NCBI GenBank assembly: GCA_963402885.1
Contig: OY727103.1
Location: 126,501-190,500 of the forward strand
Source of the DNA: Antedon bifida
Taxonomy: Eukaryota; Echinodermata; Crinoidea; Comatulida; Antedonidae
Reading direction: 5' to 3'
Length of the DNA stretch: 64,000 nt
The notes beneath the pieces are model-generated. The model saw nothing but the letters and a program-made list of their open reading frames with translations. It was not told where the DNA came from and made no database searches. How positions within the stretch are numbered: position 1 is the first letter of the stretch; each line of letters begins with the position of its first letter. Below are positions 13,401-28,400 of this stretch, piece after piece. Both the position numbers and the translations under genes were made by a program.

Positions 13401-16400
13401 TTCAATACAATTGTATTTTTTAAAGGCCATAAGATAGTTACAAACTGTTAATTTTAAATTTAGGCTACGAATATCTCATGTATAATTCTACTGTGTATAC
13501 TTATAATATACATACAAACATAATACTAAAGCATTATTCGCCTTTTTAATTAGAAATGTTAAAGGGGACCAGAGATGTGTATTTGTACCTCAAGTTCATG
13601 TTGCACAAATCTGCTAATATTTGCTAATGTATTGTTTAAAGGTTTGCATGGCAAAATCAAACGTTCCACTTGACTTTTTGTATTTCAAATATTTGATTGC
13701 ATTAACTGTAATATAAGCTTACTAGTTCTTAAAAACAGTTATTTTGTTCTAATTCAAACAGGAATTTACACTAAATTCACAACAAAATTATTTAAAAAAT
13801 CAAGATCATGGAAATATGATGATGTTCGAGAGGAAAATTATGTATCCTGATGGTTGCCATAGATTTTTAGATTTTAGTAGCAATTTCAAGAAAAACTTGG
13901 GGTTCTAGACCCTAACAAAGCACTACACACAAATAGTTATAACAACAATTCTATATAATTTACAAAGTTAAATGAAAAGAGAAAAATAAACCAGAGAGAC
14001 AAAAGTGGAACAAGACAAATGAATGAAATGAAAAGAGAAAAATAAACCGGAGAGTCAAAAGTGGAACAAGAGAAATGAATGAAATGTATTTATATTAAAT
14101 TAAAAACACTTGGGACAATCAGAAAATGGAAAAGCACTTTAAAGCGGCTCGTTCCAAAGATTTCATACGTTGAATTGTTTTTGAGAATGTACTTAGATAC
14201 AAGTAGTAATGATTGTTCTTAGTTCAATAGTACTAATTATAAAAAGATGATGTGTTAAAACAGCAACTTAATATCAAAGCTTCCGCACATTCAAAGGTCG
14301 CGACTGGAGTCACTATTTGCTTTAATTTACACTACTGAAAACCAAAATAACTAACATCAATGTATAAAAGTGTAATATACTAAACAATGAATTATCATGT
14401 AGGAATGGAATTATCATGCTAAGATTAAATACCAAATTAAATCTAATGTAGACCTAATGGTAGGATGTCTGCATGTTAAGCAGAAGATTCTGGGTTCGAA
14501 TCTCGTTGGGATGTCGTTTTTCTACGCTTACAGATTTCCTCATCTTTACCATTTCAAAATGATGTATTTTATGTAGGCCTGTACATTTATGATTATGTTC
14601 ATTTTTATTTAATGTATAAATTAAGAACAGACTAAAAAAACTATTAAATTATAAGACTTAAAAAATTATTGTTTTTCTATTTTCCTTTCTTTCATCAAAA
14701 AGTCAAAAAGTTAATGGTAAATCAATAGACAACTACTATTATATAAGATATGCAAAGATAATCAGGTACATTGTATAGTTTTGTCATTATAAAGCCACCC
14801 ACGCTAAGTAAGTAGTTTACATGTCATGAACAAAATGCAAAGATAAAACCATCTCTACCAGACATTTTGCACCGTTCAAGTATATACTTATCTTAATTAA
14901 GTTCTCCACAACAAACCCTCTTAAAGATAAATGCACTAAAAATCCAACTTTAGGAATTTAAGTACGATCACAAACTCTAGACTTAACGACACCAGACACA
15001 ACTTAGTCTTAGAATCTTCTAAGCTTTTGATAACAGAAAGTTAGCAACGTTTTAGTCACTTCTCTAACGAACCAACTAATTAATACATATCACCCTCCCC
15101 GACTATTTAATTTATATATTATGTTTATATTAAAAAAATAATATAAATTGTCTGTTGTACTTCATGTTATTAAAACAAACTTAAATATTCACTGTTTATC
15201 TATTCTGTAGTATTCATTTCAGTCTTCCTACACAAGTTGACTATTTACTATAAAATATCACGTACACTGTAAAACTACCTACCATGTTATAAACGAAATT
15301 AAAAAAAAAAATGTTGAGGTCAAAGGTTATTGGCTGAATTTGACAGCAATATGTGAGCATTTTATATTTATGAATATTGGTATGTAATGCAAGCAACCAA
15401 TTATTATTCCTGTATGCTTTTATATTGAATGCTAAATTTATGTATTGGCCAACAGCATGATTTTAGCTACACGAAATGCCTAAATACTTCTAATAGATAA
15501 TGTGTATTACTTTATTACAACATAAACAGTGGCAGATATTTTGCATAGAGGGCGGGCGGTAGCTTAGGTATGAAAATTAAATCTAGATAAAATAATATAT
15601 TTTAATGTGTCAATGTCAGGAAAGCAAATTTCAAAATATTAGTGGACGAATAAATATATATCTATATACTACTGAACATTTAATATTATTATTGAATAAA
15701 TTGCATGAAAGTTTGATGGGAATTTAATATTATGCAAGATTACCAATTATCTAAATAAAATGAAATTAGGCAATTATTTTAATAAAAAATATTTTTAATA
15801 TCTTAAAAAACAAGATTATCTGAAAGTGTTATAATAGGGAATATTGTACAATAAAATGATTTAATTTCAATAATTATAAATGACATACTTTGTAAAAAAA
15901 TGAATATTTAATATATTTAAAAAGGTATAATATAGTAAACATGCAGAGGTCTAAAAAGTGTTAGTAAAAATGACGTGAGGATGGTCTCCAATGAGGAATT
16001 TAATGTTATATAGCGTGCAACATTCAGTAGGTATATTATGTAATATATTCATATTTAAAAACGGATTATTTTAATAAAGACCAAACAAGGAATTCAAGTT
16101 TACTTATAAATACAGAGGTATATTATATATAACTGTATATTTAAAAAAAAACATAAAAATCTGCAAATATTACAAATGTTTAGTTAAAAAACAATTAAAA
16201 AATGGTTTCTTTTTAAAAATAATAAAATGCATCATATTGGAATCTGAATTAGCAAATGCGATATATTTTTTATGGGTTTTTATTTTTTAGGGGAAAAACT
16301 GAGTCTATCTATAATGTTTAAGTTTGGTTGGCAGAAAATGTCTAGTAAAAACAGTGCTGATAACTTTGTTTGCCATTTTAATTTGAATAAACCAAAAATG

Positions 16401-19400
16401 AATTCAAATCTAATAATACATGGAATAGGTGTAGATCGAATACTGCAACCTATAGTAACATACTTATTAAAGTTTTTGTGTTCAAGTTACAAAAAGGACT
16501 AAAGCCTAATAGTTCTCTATACATACATTGTTGTGGCAGGATAGTTTGACTAAATATGGTCACTGTTAAAAGTACAAAATGATGCATCAATGGATTCACC
16601 ATAGCACAGTGTACAGTAGGCCTACTTGGTGTGTCCCCTGATAATTCTGTCTCCTCTATTTACAACATTTTACAATTTATTACACCTATCAATTTAATCT
16701 AATATCAGCAGAATAAGCAATGTTTAAAATTTAAAATATTACATAACAAAATTGATATTGAATGGTGCATTATTGATGAGTATTAAGTTATCTTTACAAA
16801 GGATCTAGCCAATCATATTCAGACATAGAAATAAAAATACTCCTTAAGCTATTATAAAATATTGTGTAATGTATGCAAATAACTCCCTAGCTTTTGCATT
16901 TTTTCATCACTAGCTGCTTCATATGGTCATACCCAAGTATGAATAATATCTACATTTATGTATCCAACAAAAAAAAGAAATTAATTTATCTGTATGGTTT
17001 CTAGAGATTAATATTTGCGTCAGTAATCATTTAAGAAATAAATATACAACTTCTCTCCCCAACTAAGACATAAAAAATATGAGAAGGGGAAACCTAACAA
17101 TAATAGCCGAAAATGAAATAACAAAATAATAATAATAACAAAAAAAGGTAATATTAATAATTATTACAATTAGTTTTAGCTTGTGTTATGCTGTTGTTTA
17201 CTTTGCTAAATTTAAATTTAGGAAGTTTACAATCTTCCCAATTGCAACAGATTCCAATATGGCTTACAAAAGCTCGGCATGCACCAACGGCGAAAACAAA
17301 AACCAAAGACACCTCAAAAAAGGGGCAAAAAATACAGCTTGTTTTGTTAAGACGGCACGCCATGCCAACAGATTGGTGGCGTCGTTCTGTTGACTTACCC
17401 ACTTAAGACACCAAGAATAAGGTTAAGAACAAAGAATGAGCCCAAGAGAATAAGACTGACGAAATAGATCCATGGCCAACTTGGGCTCACAGAGTCGTTA
17501 ATCTGTGGGATGAAGAATAATACAACAGAAACATTCAATTAATGTTTAATGTAACATAGGAATAATATTGCAAAATGTTACCACCTTTCGTCTGTCAAAA
17601 AGTCATTCTTGAGTACACAACACATACTGCTGTCTTCATTGTAAGTTAAAAATCAATATCTGATTTCAGAATTATCTTTCCCTTATAAAAGTGATTAAAA
17701 ATCTATATTTTATAATTTCATAAATTCAATAACTTTTTTATTTTCTAACAATAGCTCAATCAAAAATTACAAGGTTAATTAGTGTTTCCATGACAACAAA
17801 TCTTGTTTTTTTCTTTAATGTAAAAATGAAATGATAAATTCGTTAATTTTGAAGATTTGAATTTCTTACAAGAATGACTTTAATGACAAATGAGAGATTA
17901 TACATTTTGCAGACGGTGATTTTATCACCACCTAAACACTTACCCACTTAAAACACCAAGAACTAGATTGAGCACGAAGAATGAGCCAACGATAATAAGA
18001 CTCACAAAATACACCCACGGCCAGTTGCTGCCCATGGCATCATTAATCTGCCAATCAAACACAAGCAATGTTAGTCCCACCCACTAAGCCACGCCCCTCT
18101 ATTAGCCATAATATTCATACAGCCACGTCGTACACATTTTACAAACAAAGTTTAAATAAATCATATCAGCTGAACCACTTCAAAGCCATGCAAAAGCCAC
18201 ACCCCAAAAATAATTAAGCCACACCTGTAACAAAGCCACACCTCTAATAAAAGCCACATCTCTATAAAAGCCACACCTTAACAAAATCAACATCATCATC
18301 ATCATCATCATCCGTTACGCTATTCGTCTTGGGTAGACATTGCGTACGCTAATCGTTTCCATGACTCTCTTTCGGTGGTCTGATGACCTGTCAACAAAAG
18401 CCACATCTCTAATAAAAGCCACACCTCTAACAAATGCCACACCTCTAACAAATGCTACACCTCTAATAAAAGCCACATCTCTAGCATAAGCAACAACCTA
18501 ACAAAGCCACACCTCTAGCATAAGCAACACCTCTAACATAGCCACACCTCTAACAAAAGCCACACCTATAACAAAAGCCACATCTCTAATAAAAGCCACA
18601 CCTATAACAAAAGCCACACCTCTAATAAATGCTACACCTATAACAAAAGCCACATCTCTAATAAAAGCCACACCTATAACAAAAGCCACATCTCTAATAA
18701 AAGCCACACCTCTAACAAAAGCCACACCTCTAACAAATGCTACACCTCTAACATAGCCACACCTCCAACAAAAGCCACACCTATAACAAAAGCCACACCT
18801 CTGGCGGATTGTAGAAAAGTGACGAAGTAACTTTTCTACAATCCGCCAGACTGGTGTCAGTTTTTTTTTTTTTTGTGTTTGTATTTTTAATTGTATTATA
18901 TGTCTTCTGGAAAATAAATGAATTGAAAAAGCCACACCTCTATAAAAGCCATACCGCTGACAAAGTTACACCCCTAACAAATGTCACACGTCATCTAACA
19001 GAAGCCACACTTCTAACAAAAGCCACGCCCAAACAAATTGGCACACCTAGCAAATATTGACAGAACAATCAGATTGATACAACATTGCAATTATGAGTAT
19101 TAATAAGCTCATCCCTTCTAATTCTTTGATTTTCAAACAATTCATCCATACCCTCCTCACTACACTATATCCAATATCTCTGTTAAATCTTCACACCCAC
19201 ATGTGGTGTTTGCTGTCAACAGTTTCTTTTCTCTTGTCCCTCTCTACTAATTGACTGACATTCAAATCTCTAATGTCTAACTAACACACCTTTATCCCAT
19301 CAATGCTTAATGTCTTCTGACTGGTTAATCGATCAGCATGAATTCTTGACTTAGATAGCAAATATATATAAGCACTCAATCATGGCTAAGAACAATCACC

Positions 19401-22400
19401 AACAGTGGGAAATATGATCAGAAATACATGCGTATCAAATTTGTAAGAATACCAAACACAAATTAGAGCAAATAACATGTGAACAAGTTAAATGATTTAA
19501 AAAAACAAATGCAAATTTTATAAACAAATTGTAAAGAATCAATTACAATTTTTTAAATAACAAAATTAAGTTCCAACCCTGTTAGATGATAATGAAAAAT
19601 ATGAAATTTTATGTAATGAACCAAATAATAATAATGTCAGACACCATATTTTAGTTTACGACAAAAAACATTGTAATTTTTAAATGTTGATTGCCATTTT
19701 GTATTGAGTCATATTTCGATGTGTTTTAAGAGCAGACAATTTGCGATTTAAAATTTATTTATATCTATTATTTCAACTACAAAATATATACATAAATATA
19801 AAAAACGAATAATTATAGGATACTAAAATAAATGATAGCAAAACATAAGAAGTTGAGGCAATACTTACATAATACATTATCTGTGTCCAGCCCTCCATCG
19901 TAATACATTGGAAGACAGTAAGCATAGCTAGACCTATGTTATCAAAGTTCGTTATGCCTTTATTAGGCCCCTCCCATAACTCTAAGCATTCATAGTTTGT
20001 AGGACAATTATATCCAGTTGTATTTGAGCACGGGCGAGGCACTTGCTCTATTTCTCTAATACCATCTAAAAAAAAAAAGAAACAGTTTTCTGGTAATAAG
20101 TTTATTTATAACCCGTAAAGCTCTGTCTACATTATCAAACTAGTTTGACAAAAAATGTGTGATGTGCCCAAATATGGTAGTGATATGACATCATCATGTC
20201 CATATATGGGAACATCACATTTTTTGTCACATAAAGTTTGAGAGTGTAGACAGAGCTTAATACTTATATAATATGACCACTGTTTCAAATATCCAAAACA
20301 ACAACCATTTTTCTCATAACTTTAAAGCGTGGAACCAAAGGTCTTCTTACCTGAATTTGTGAAATAGCACGCACTATGAAGCTTTCCCATAAATAATTCC
20401 AGACCAATAATTGCATAAATGATGATAACAAAAATTACTAATAGCGCAATGTGTAGTAGAGGCACCATTGCACGTAGAATTGCATTTAGGACGACTTGTA
20501 AACCTACAACAACAAAAATACACACAGATACATTTTGTGTTACTCTATACCCATTTAGTTACAAGGAGTGTTACATACAAAACTGATGCAAAGATCAAAT
20601 TATACAATAGAGAAAAAATGAATTTACTCAGAAACATACAGATTAGCCCATTAGTGCCATTTTCATGGAAACATTTGATCAAAAGTGTACTTTTTAATAA
20701 ACAAGCAATAGACGTCAGTTGGATTTTGGATAATGATATGCAGAAAAAGATTGTACAATTATATGAATCATGAATTCATATCGTTGTTTTAAGCCGACTT
20801 GCCACTGTCAGCATAGCAGCAAAGAATCAAACACATCAACAGTGATGTAAAGCTACATAATTTAGTATTGTATGCAAGCCCCAAGGACCAAAAACCCCTT
20901 GATTTAAATTGATTGATGTTCTGGTTGCAAAAGTATGTTTACAATGTTTTACATTCAATCTGTTTGAATATTAAATTACATTTATACATATATGAATGCA
21001 ATATTTATTCTAAACTTTCTTTATAAAACGAAATGCTACCTAACATTTTGGCATTATGCTGTATAACCTTGACTCATGGTCAAAGGCGGTCAATGAAATG
21101 ACCGTTATTTTGCTAAAACACAATAACTGGCTAAATGGCCATCTGTTGTGTCTTTTTAACAATATTTGAAATTTGTGACATTTGCTGCCAAAAATTGGGG
21201 TCAATTATTCACATGGTAATTAATCAGTTACTTGCTCGCAGCAAACAGACCAGACTTAAGCAGCAGAAACAGACCCGACTTAAGACATCATTGTATAAAT
21301 AATTTATATATGTCAAACGATAGCGAATTAGTAACATAATATTAATATCAAATAAATGTCAACAATATTAATACTATAACAACTTGATGGCCTTTATACA
21401 TCAATATGACTTTATTAAACAATTTGTACGACAGGCCATCTTATTAATTAGTTATAAAAATGAGAAATTTATTTTCGATTGGGGACACTAATTATCTAGC
21501 ACTGGCTGGCTATATAGACTGTTAGTAGGAATGATATATAGTCTTCATACTGTTCCAAATATATATAGTATATTTTCATGTCAAACCTCCTAGTTTAGTT
21601 TTAACACCACAACCAAACAATCTTAAAATAGTAAGTAATATTTATTCTTTTCAAGAACAGTACAATTTACAGCATAATTAATATATGAAAATAAATACAA
21701 AGAATAATACAAACATGCACAAAAAATGTAATTTGTAAGGGTTTATTTTCAAACTATGAAAGGGTTCTTATCAAAATGGTATTTTAAGTCTATACTTACT
21801 TGGAACCCCTGAAACTAGTCGTAATGGTCTGACAACACGAAAGGCTCTCAACGCTTTAACATCTAGTGTTGAACTTGATGATGTATTTAAGTCTGTCAGA
21901 ATCGTACTAATAATCCTGTTGAAAAATAAGAACATTAACATTTCAAGCTGGCTTGTATGAAAAATATGAATTTCAAAATTTACATAGCAAAAACAAAATA
22001 AACAATCTAATTTTTACTTTTAATATAATATTCTAATTCCAGCAATGGTACATGTTGTTTTAAAAAACAGATTTATTTTAAAAAAATGATGGCGTTACAT
22101 AAAAAAGTTACATCACTTCGAAAGGCCTTTTTTATAGACATACATTCTATTCTACTGAAAATTAAGGTAAAGATTTACAATACATCGTGATAATCAGGCC
22201 AATTTATCACTTTGTCGTCTTGATAACAAAAGAGCTTTGTAACAAGTGTGATTAAGACTGTATTATAGATTTCTATTTATAGAGTGTTTTACTAAAACTA
22301 CAAATTCTGTAAATGTAAATTGTATGCCAACACTATCAACTTCCTTGGTATTAATTTGTTAGCAAACATACTTCCTAAAACAATACGTAATATTGTCATA

Positions 22401-25400
22401 CATTTTTATCAATAGTTTCCCAATCAGTTTCCAATCCAAATATCAAAAACATTTTGAAATGAAATCTTTCTACAGTGCAATTATCAAATTTAACTTAAAA
22501 GTTCTACAAACAGCCATCATTTCTTTTTGAGTAAACATCAGAAAAGACATCAGTGTGTCATTGCCTGCAATAAATCATGGTCCATTAACGTTGAACTGTT
22601 TTTAGAAAGATGGAATTAAGCATGCAAGTGTTGGATAAAAAAACTAAAACTGTTAATAATGTATTACTTTTCTTACTAACGTATAAATGAAACCAAACTG
22701 TATATAAACATGCACACATTTTATTAAACCATACAACTTCAATATAATCTTAATAAATTGTAAAACCAGTCTGTTATCATTTTAATTTCTAAATATGGCG
22801 CAAGGAGTTGAAAAGATTAAAGTATGCTCAGATATTCTCTTTCTTTATGAAATAGATACACTTTCACTAGTACATTTAGTATCAGACACACAATCAGTAC
22901 TGTAGGTACAACTAAACCAGTTTACTTAAAACATCTTACTACTGGCCTGTCAAACGTCCCATTTAGTTTAGTCTTAATTTCAAACAACTAAACAATCTTA
23001 AAATGTAAAAACAATTTACTTTAAACAAAAAAATGTTAAAGGTTTCATTTTATTAGATGGCCTACTAATATATAACAATATCATGACCACTTTCTAAACT
23101 TACTTTCTAACCCTCTTCTAATCTTTCCAGTACTAATACTAACTAAAGATTTAAATGATTTGTGTTAGACTATGCCATCATTTCAACTCAACTAAAACGT
23201 TCCAGAATCTATTGCGTAGGAAAGTTTTTTTGTAAAGCTCTTTAAACCCATAATCTTCTGTTCTTATCTTTTTTAGCCTCAACCCTTACTTTAACTTTAC
23301 TTGAACTCATCACTTGTTAGAATCTTGTCCCCCAGTGAAAACTTGTTAGTTTAAGCATGTACTTCCAAATGCCAAGTAAAACGTCGGACATGTTGAAATT
23401 GAGTGGTCAGTTAAGCAATTCCAACAGTCTCAATAATCACACCCCTCAATTTACAATCAAATGCTGAACTCTTTTAGTCACAAAATGAAATGTAAACAAT
23501 AAAAAGGGGATTTATTATGAGTAACCTCACTTTGGCGGGTCGATAGGTTTTGCCAAAAATATGCCGGTATCAAAATTGTTTAATCATCTTGTAAGATTAG
23601 GAGAATTAATCAAAGATCTTGATGTTTTCTTGTTCTTTAATTCAATTAATGAATTCATCCATTGATTAAGAAACGAACCGTAAATGAAAGTTAACACGCA
23701 GAAGAAATGAAAGTCTCTTTATTTAAAATCAATCTTACAATGAAAATATCACTTGCCGGAGATGACCCTATTGATCTTCCTACTGATAGGTGAGTGTGTC
23801 AAAATATTTACATTTTATTACAATTTTATTATTTAGAATTTCTTTCAATTCAAATTTATATAATAAATATTATATTTTTATATCTGAATCACCCAGAATA
23901 AAAAGTGTGCACTAGAAGAAAATGACAATGGATGAGGAAGGAGAAGGAGGAGAAGCAAAGGGATGAAGGGAGAAACATGAGGAAAGAATAAGAAGAATGA
24001 ACATTATTCTTTGCCTAAAAAATTGGATATAAACTACAGTCTATACTACGATATGATAAAAATAATATATCTCTCCTTAATAATTAATGTGTGCTATAAA
24101 ATGGCCTTGAAAAAGTCAGAATAATTAAAATAATTTTGACAAAAGGTTTAAAATAAATTATTCATAAATAATATTGCAGACCGTATGCCACGTATATGTT
24201 TTGTTATTTTTTTTATTTCTTAAATGATGCGCTGGAAAAAAAAATCTATCCAAAATTTATTTATAGAAACAATTTGACAAGACTTGTAGATGATAAAAAT
24301 GCACCCAGTTAAAGCAATTCAAAATGTACATAACCATTAGTATAGAATTATACTTCCAATTAAAAACATAAAAATAGTTGCTATGAATTAAAATTCGCAA
24401 TTAAAACCCAAATAACAAAAACTACCCATTTTTAAAATATACAGAAGCTAATAAACAATCTTACAAATTTTAAAATTCTCCATGATTCTTCAAAATTCTG
24501 ACCTTTGACTTTGTGGATATTTAAAAAATTATTATAAACAGAGCAAGTCAATTTCAAAAGGATTTAACTGACGACATTTCTAAAATGTTGAAATAAGATT
24601 TTAAAGACAACGTTATAAAACAGTAATTCTTAATTCCGTTCTCATCGTGCAGTGTATGCTTAGAGGATAAATCATAAAACAAGACTAACAAACATAGCTT
24701 ATCAGTTTTATTTTAAATTCCTCGTTAAAAATAAAATGCTTCTTGAAATGCATAATGGCAATGCTATATTGTACAACTTTTTCAAGATTTCTTTCCACAA
24801 ATTATTTAATTGTTTATAGTGGGGGGGTGGAGGGGGGGGGGGAGCATATCAGAAACAAATTTTAAATTCTTCCTGCTTTATTAAAGGTGTGTTCACTAGA
24901 CTAGAGTTAAGTCTTCCAGATTTAAACGAGTCTGAATTAGAGTTTATACAACCCACACAAGTGCAGGTTAACTCTATTTCACCTCCAATACATCTAGGCC
25001 TGGTGAAATGGATGGGAATAAATACAATGGATGTTTTGCCATGGCAACATGGCACCAGGAGGGGTTAGCTGGGATGTGCATTGCATGGTGTTCACTCCTA
25101 GTACATATGTTCTACCAGATTACAACAGGGGATATAAGATGTATTATTGGCTAAATGATTAACTGTATTTGAAATACATAAATAGCTTGTTTTTAAATTG
25201 TGAAATGTTAATTTTTGTTATGTTCATATCATCTCATTAAAGCATACATAACATTAGCATAATAGCTCATGCAGTATCTGCTAAAAACCCTTAATTTTAT
25301 GTCCCTTAAAATGTTTGGATTTTCCACATGAAAACATCTCTGTGTCACTTTTAGCTGATTATCTAATATTATCATATTGCGAACATTGCTTTTCCGGAAA

Positions 25401-28400
25401 AAATTAAGACTGCCTAAAATAATGAGTATTAATGTATTTTTGTCAGCAACAGCAAGTACTTAACATACCAATTAGGGCATGAGAACTAAAGCACATGCTT
25501 TACAAGTTACAGTCTGTTACTTTGGTATAATATAAGAATTGAACCAGGAACATACAGTATAAACATCAAACCATAGTATCAATATTTTAGAATATGTAAA
25601 AAAAAAAAATCAATGGATAATTAATTTTATATAAGTAAATCTTTCATTTGTTGTCTTATTTTTCATTTTAAATTAATGTTTCATTAAATTTATCGGGACT
25701 TGAAAATTATCCTATTAATTAAAAACATTTTGCATAATATAAAACACTAGACAGTAGTAAATAAAATTCAGAGAAAACAAACAAAATGTTTAACCCACAC
25801 AAGAAGGATGTCATTAAACGTATCTTTCAACTTTGACCTTTCATGCAGAGATTCTCGCTCATTGTCTAATTTGCTTAAGGCCACTGGCCGCCGATCCACC
25901 ATATTGAAACATCTGATTAATCTCAAGTGCAACCATGGCAACCAAGTTTCCCATCAGCCATTAGTATGATATTCTTCTAAGATGATTGTTATCTCACTGT
26001 ATGTATCAGTAATACAATCAGTGCTATGGGTTTTTAATTAATTAAACAACATAATGTTGTAGTTTTATATATTTTTTTAATAAATTTCATGCTCCACTTT
26101 TTTCATAAGATGTTTTTAGTTTAATTTTTATGCATATTGCCAGAGACTATATCAAAATATTGATTCGAAATGCAATGCAATGTTGGGTGACAATGTTGCT
26201 AGAGATAATGATTATGATAATGATGATTATAACGCTAAATCATTTGACGAAGAACATAAATATATATACAACAATACAGCAGTCTTTACAAGATTAAAAA
26301 GGACTAATAAAACGGTTAATAACTCATAGATTTTTGTTGTCAATTACAATAAAACAAAACATTAAGTTTTATAATAGTCATTTTTAATGAAAATCAATAA
26401 ATCTGTCAAAGTACACTTACCCAATAAGAACAATAATAAAATCCAGTAAATTCCAAGCATTTCGTAGGTAAGCTCCATTGTGCATAAGAAAACCACATGC
26501 GATTATTTTAAGAACTGCTTCGGCTGTAAAAATCGCAAGAAAAGCATACTCGATCTTTTCCTAAAAACAAAAAGAATTCAGTATTAAATAAAGTATCATT
26601 TAGTAAACTATATAATTCATGCAATTTTACAAGCTGTATAAATTCCAAACAAATATAGTTGGAGTGGAGTTGGTCATGTGTTGAAATATATTGAAGCAAC
26701 ATAAAGAAAATGAATAAATAAATGTTCCATTAAAATAAAATGAGATTAAATGATGATATTATAAAGCTATTATCTATGTTGTTTGTAGTTCGCATCCAAA
26801 TAATAAAGAAACAAATAATTCATAAAAGATGCAATGAGAGAAAAAAAAGAATGAAAGAAAAGAGAAGGAGTGGCAGAATGAAAGAAGCAATAAGGCCGCC
26901 AAGAATCGAACAGATCTAAAAATTCTCTCTTCTTTAATTCCTTTGCACCATCTCAATCAGTCACAGTAATTTCCTCGCATAATTTACAATCAACAAAACA
27001 AAGAAGCAAAATCTGCTACAGATTTGTTTCTGTGATGAATTTTGTGGCAAACCACTTTAGGCTACTTAATACCATTCTGGCTTAAAGCAATCAAATGAGA
27101 AAGCTAAGCAAATATTATTTCTTTCTGTTATTTGGTTTTGAAGAAATTGACTAAATATTCTAATTGACAAAACTCAATTCAGTGCTAAGGAAGTAATTAA
27201 AAATATGTATTCATGGGCTACAGATACGGTCGCGTTTCAAACCGAATAGGTCGTGTTTCAAATTAGTCGTGTTTAGAATCGGTCACGTATATGGCATGCC
27301 AAATGTGCCTTTTAGCTTACCCATCCTAAAAACCTAACCACACTAAAAACAATCCGAACCATCCTAACAACCTGTATATCTGTATCCAATATTGGTGATA
27401 ACGTACGTTGGTCAGGGATTATTAATAGCAAAATGTGCTTTTGTGAAATTATTTTGAAATTGCGACATGGACAGAATTGGATTTGAACCAAGCCTCATCA
27501 ATTACACAAACACCATGCAAGTAATCAATCAACCATTACCACATATTGTATCTTTCCTTCTTCATTATTGCAATGTATATTTATCCAATTCATTTAAAAA
27601 TCAATATTATTGAGGCACAATTGTTTTGTAATATTGTATCATACAGTATTCATTTACCATATTACTAGGCAAGTCACTACTGTGTCTAAAATATTAACCA
27701 TGCCTTGTTGAGTGATTTCGAGCTCATGCCTCATGGGCGTCGCTTTCGATGCCCGGCATGTAGAACTAACCGGAAAAGGAATTCGTTTTTGCCAGTGGCT
27801 ATTCGACTCTTAAATTCTTGAACCTTGACTCTTTTTTTTTTTCTATTTTGTACTGTGTATTGTGATATTTTGTATATTTTGTAAGATCATTTTAATCCAG
27901 ACCTTTTTATTTGAATTGCCCCGTGTGGGATGATTAAAGAATTTTGAATTGAATTGAATTGAATTGAATAGTAGCAACATAATACTAATATTTCCACTAT
28001 GATATTGTATATGTTTTTTTATGCACAACTACTTTGTTATTACAATACTACTATTCCATCAGTATACGATTATTTTACATCATGTTTGCACCTACGGACT
28101 AGCACCACGATATGGACTAGCACCGCGATATGGACTAGCACCGCGATATGGACTAGTACCCTATGGACCATTGAGGCTAAAAAAGGAAAGGGCCATCAAG
28201 GGGTCATATCAGGGATTTTTCCCCAAAGCAAGCCAGTTGCTTTATTAGAGAATTACAGAAAGGAGAATTATTACACTTAGGGCTATATAGTTTTTATATA
28301 ATTGACAAACCGCGCTGTCTTCTGTGAAATAGAACAAGTGCAAATGTACCCTTACACAGAAAGAGTGTATCACCTGGGGGACAAGTGCAAATGTACCCTT

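Larger units (their letters stand above)
9912..17398 (-). other. Cav1 intron 8 (7.5 kb)
   Basis: AT-rich intron between the AID exon and the IS6 exon pair. It holds a 267-bp tandem duplication (11747-12280), a 56-bp repeat (13971-14086) and a degenerate tRNA-like sequence near 14445. A plus-strand open frame at 16272-16502 has no recognisable similarity and reads as AT-rich noise. Confidence 0.75.
18190..19040. repeat. Degenerate minisatellite, about 18-20 bp unit
   Basis: Unit on the plus strand approximately AAAAGCCACACCTCTAACA, repeated some 40 times with variants (TATAAC, TCTAAT, AATGCTAC). The array is interrupted by an unrelated block at 18290-18405 and by a hairpin element at 18800-18935. 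In the channel pre-mRNA the array reads as a GU-rich repeat around GGUGUGGCUUU. Confidence 0.95.
18048..19868 (-). other. Cav1 intron 7, dominated by a minisatellite
   Basis: Lies just upstream, in transcript order, of the alternative IS6 exons. About half is the GCCACACCTCTAACAAAA array; it also holds the 18800-18935 hairpin element. Confidence 0.9.

Noticed and set aside
18498-18935. 145-codon minus-strand open frame with repeated GVAF/RDVAF units
   Set aside because: It is the translation of the minisatellite; the repeats have no independent codon signature and lie in a channel intron.
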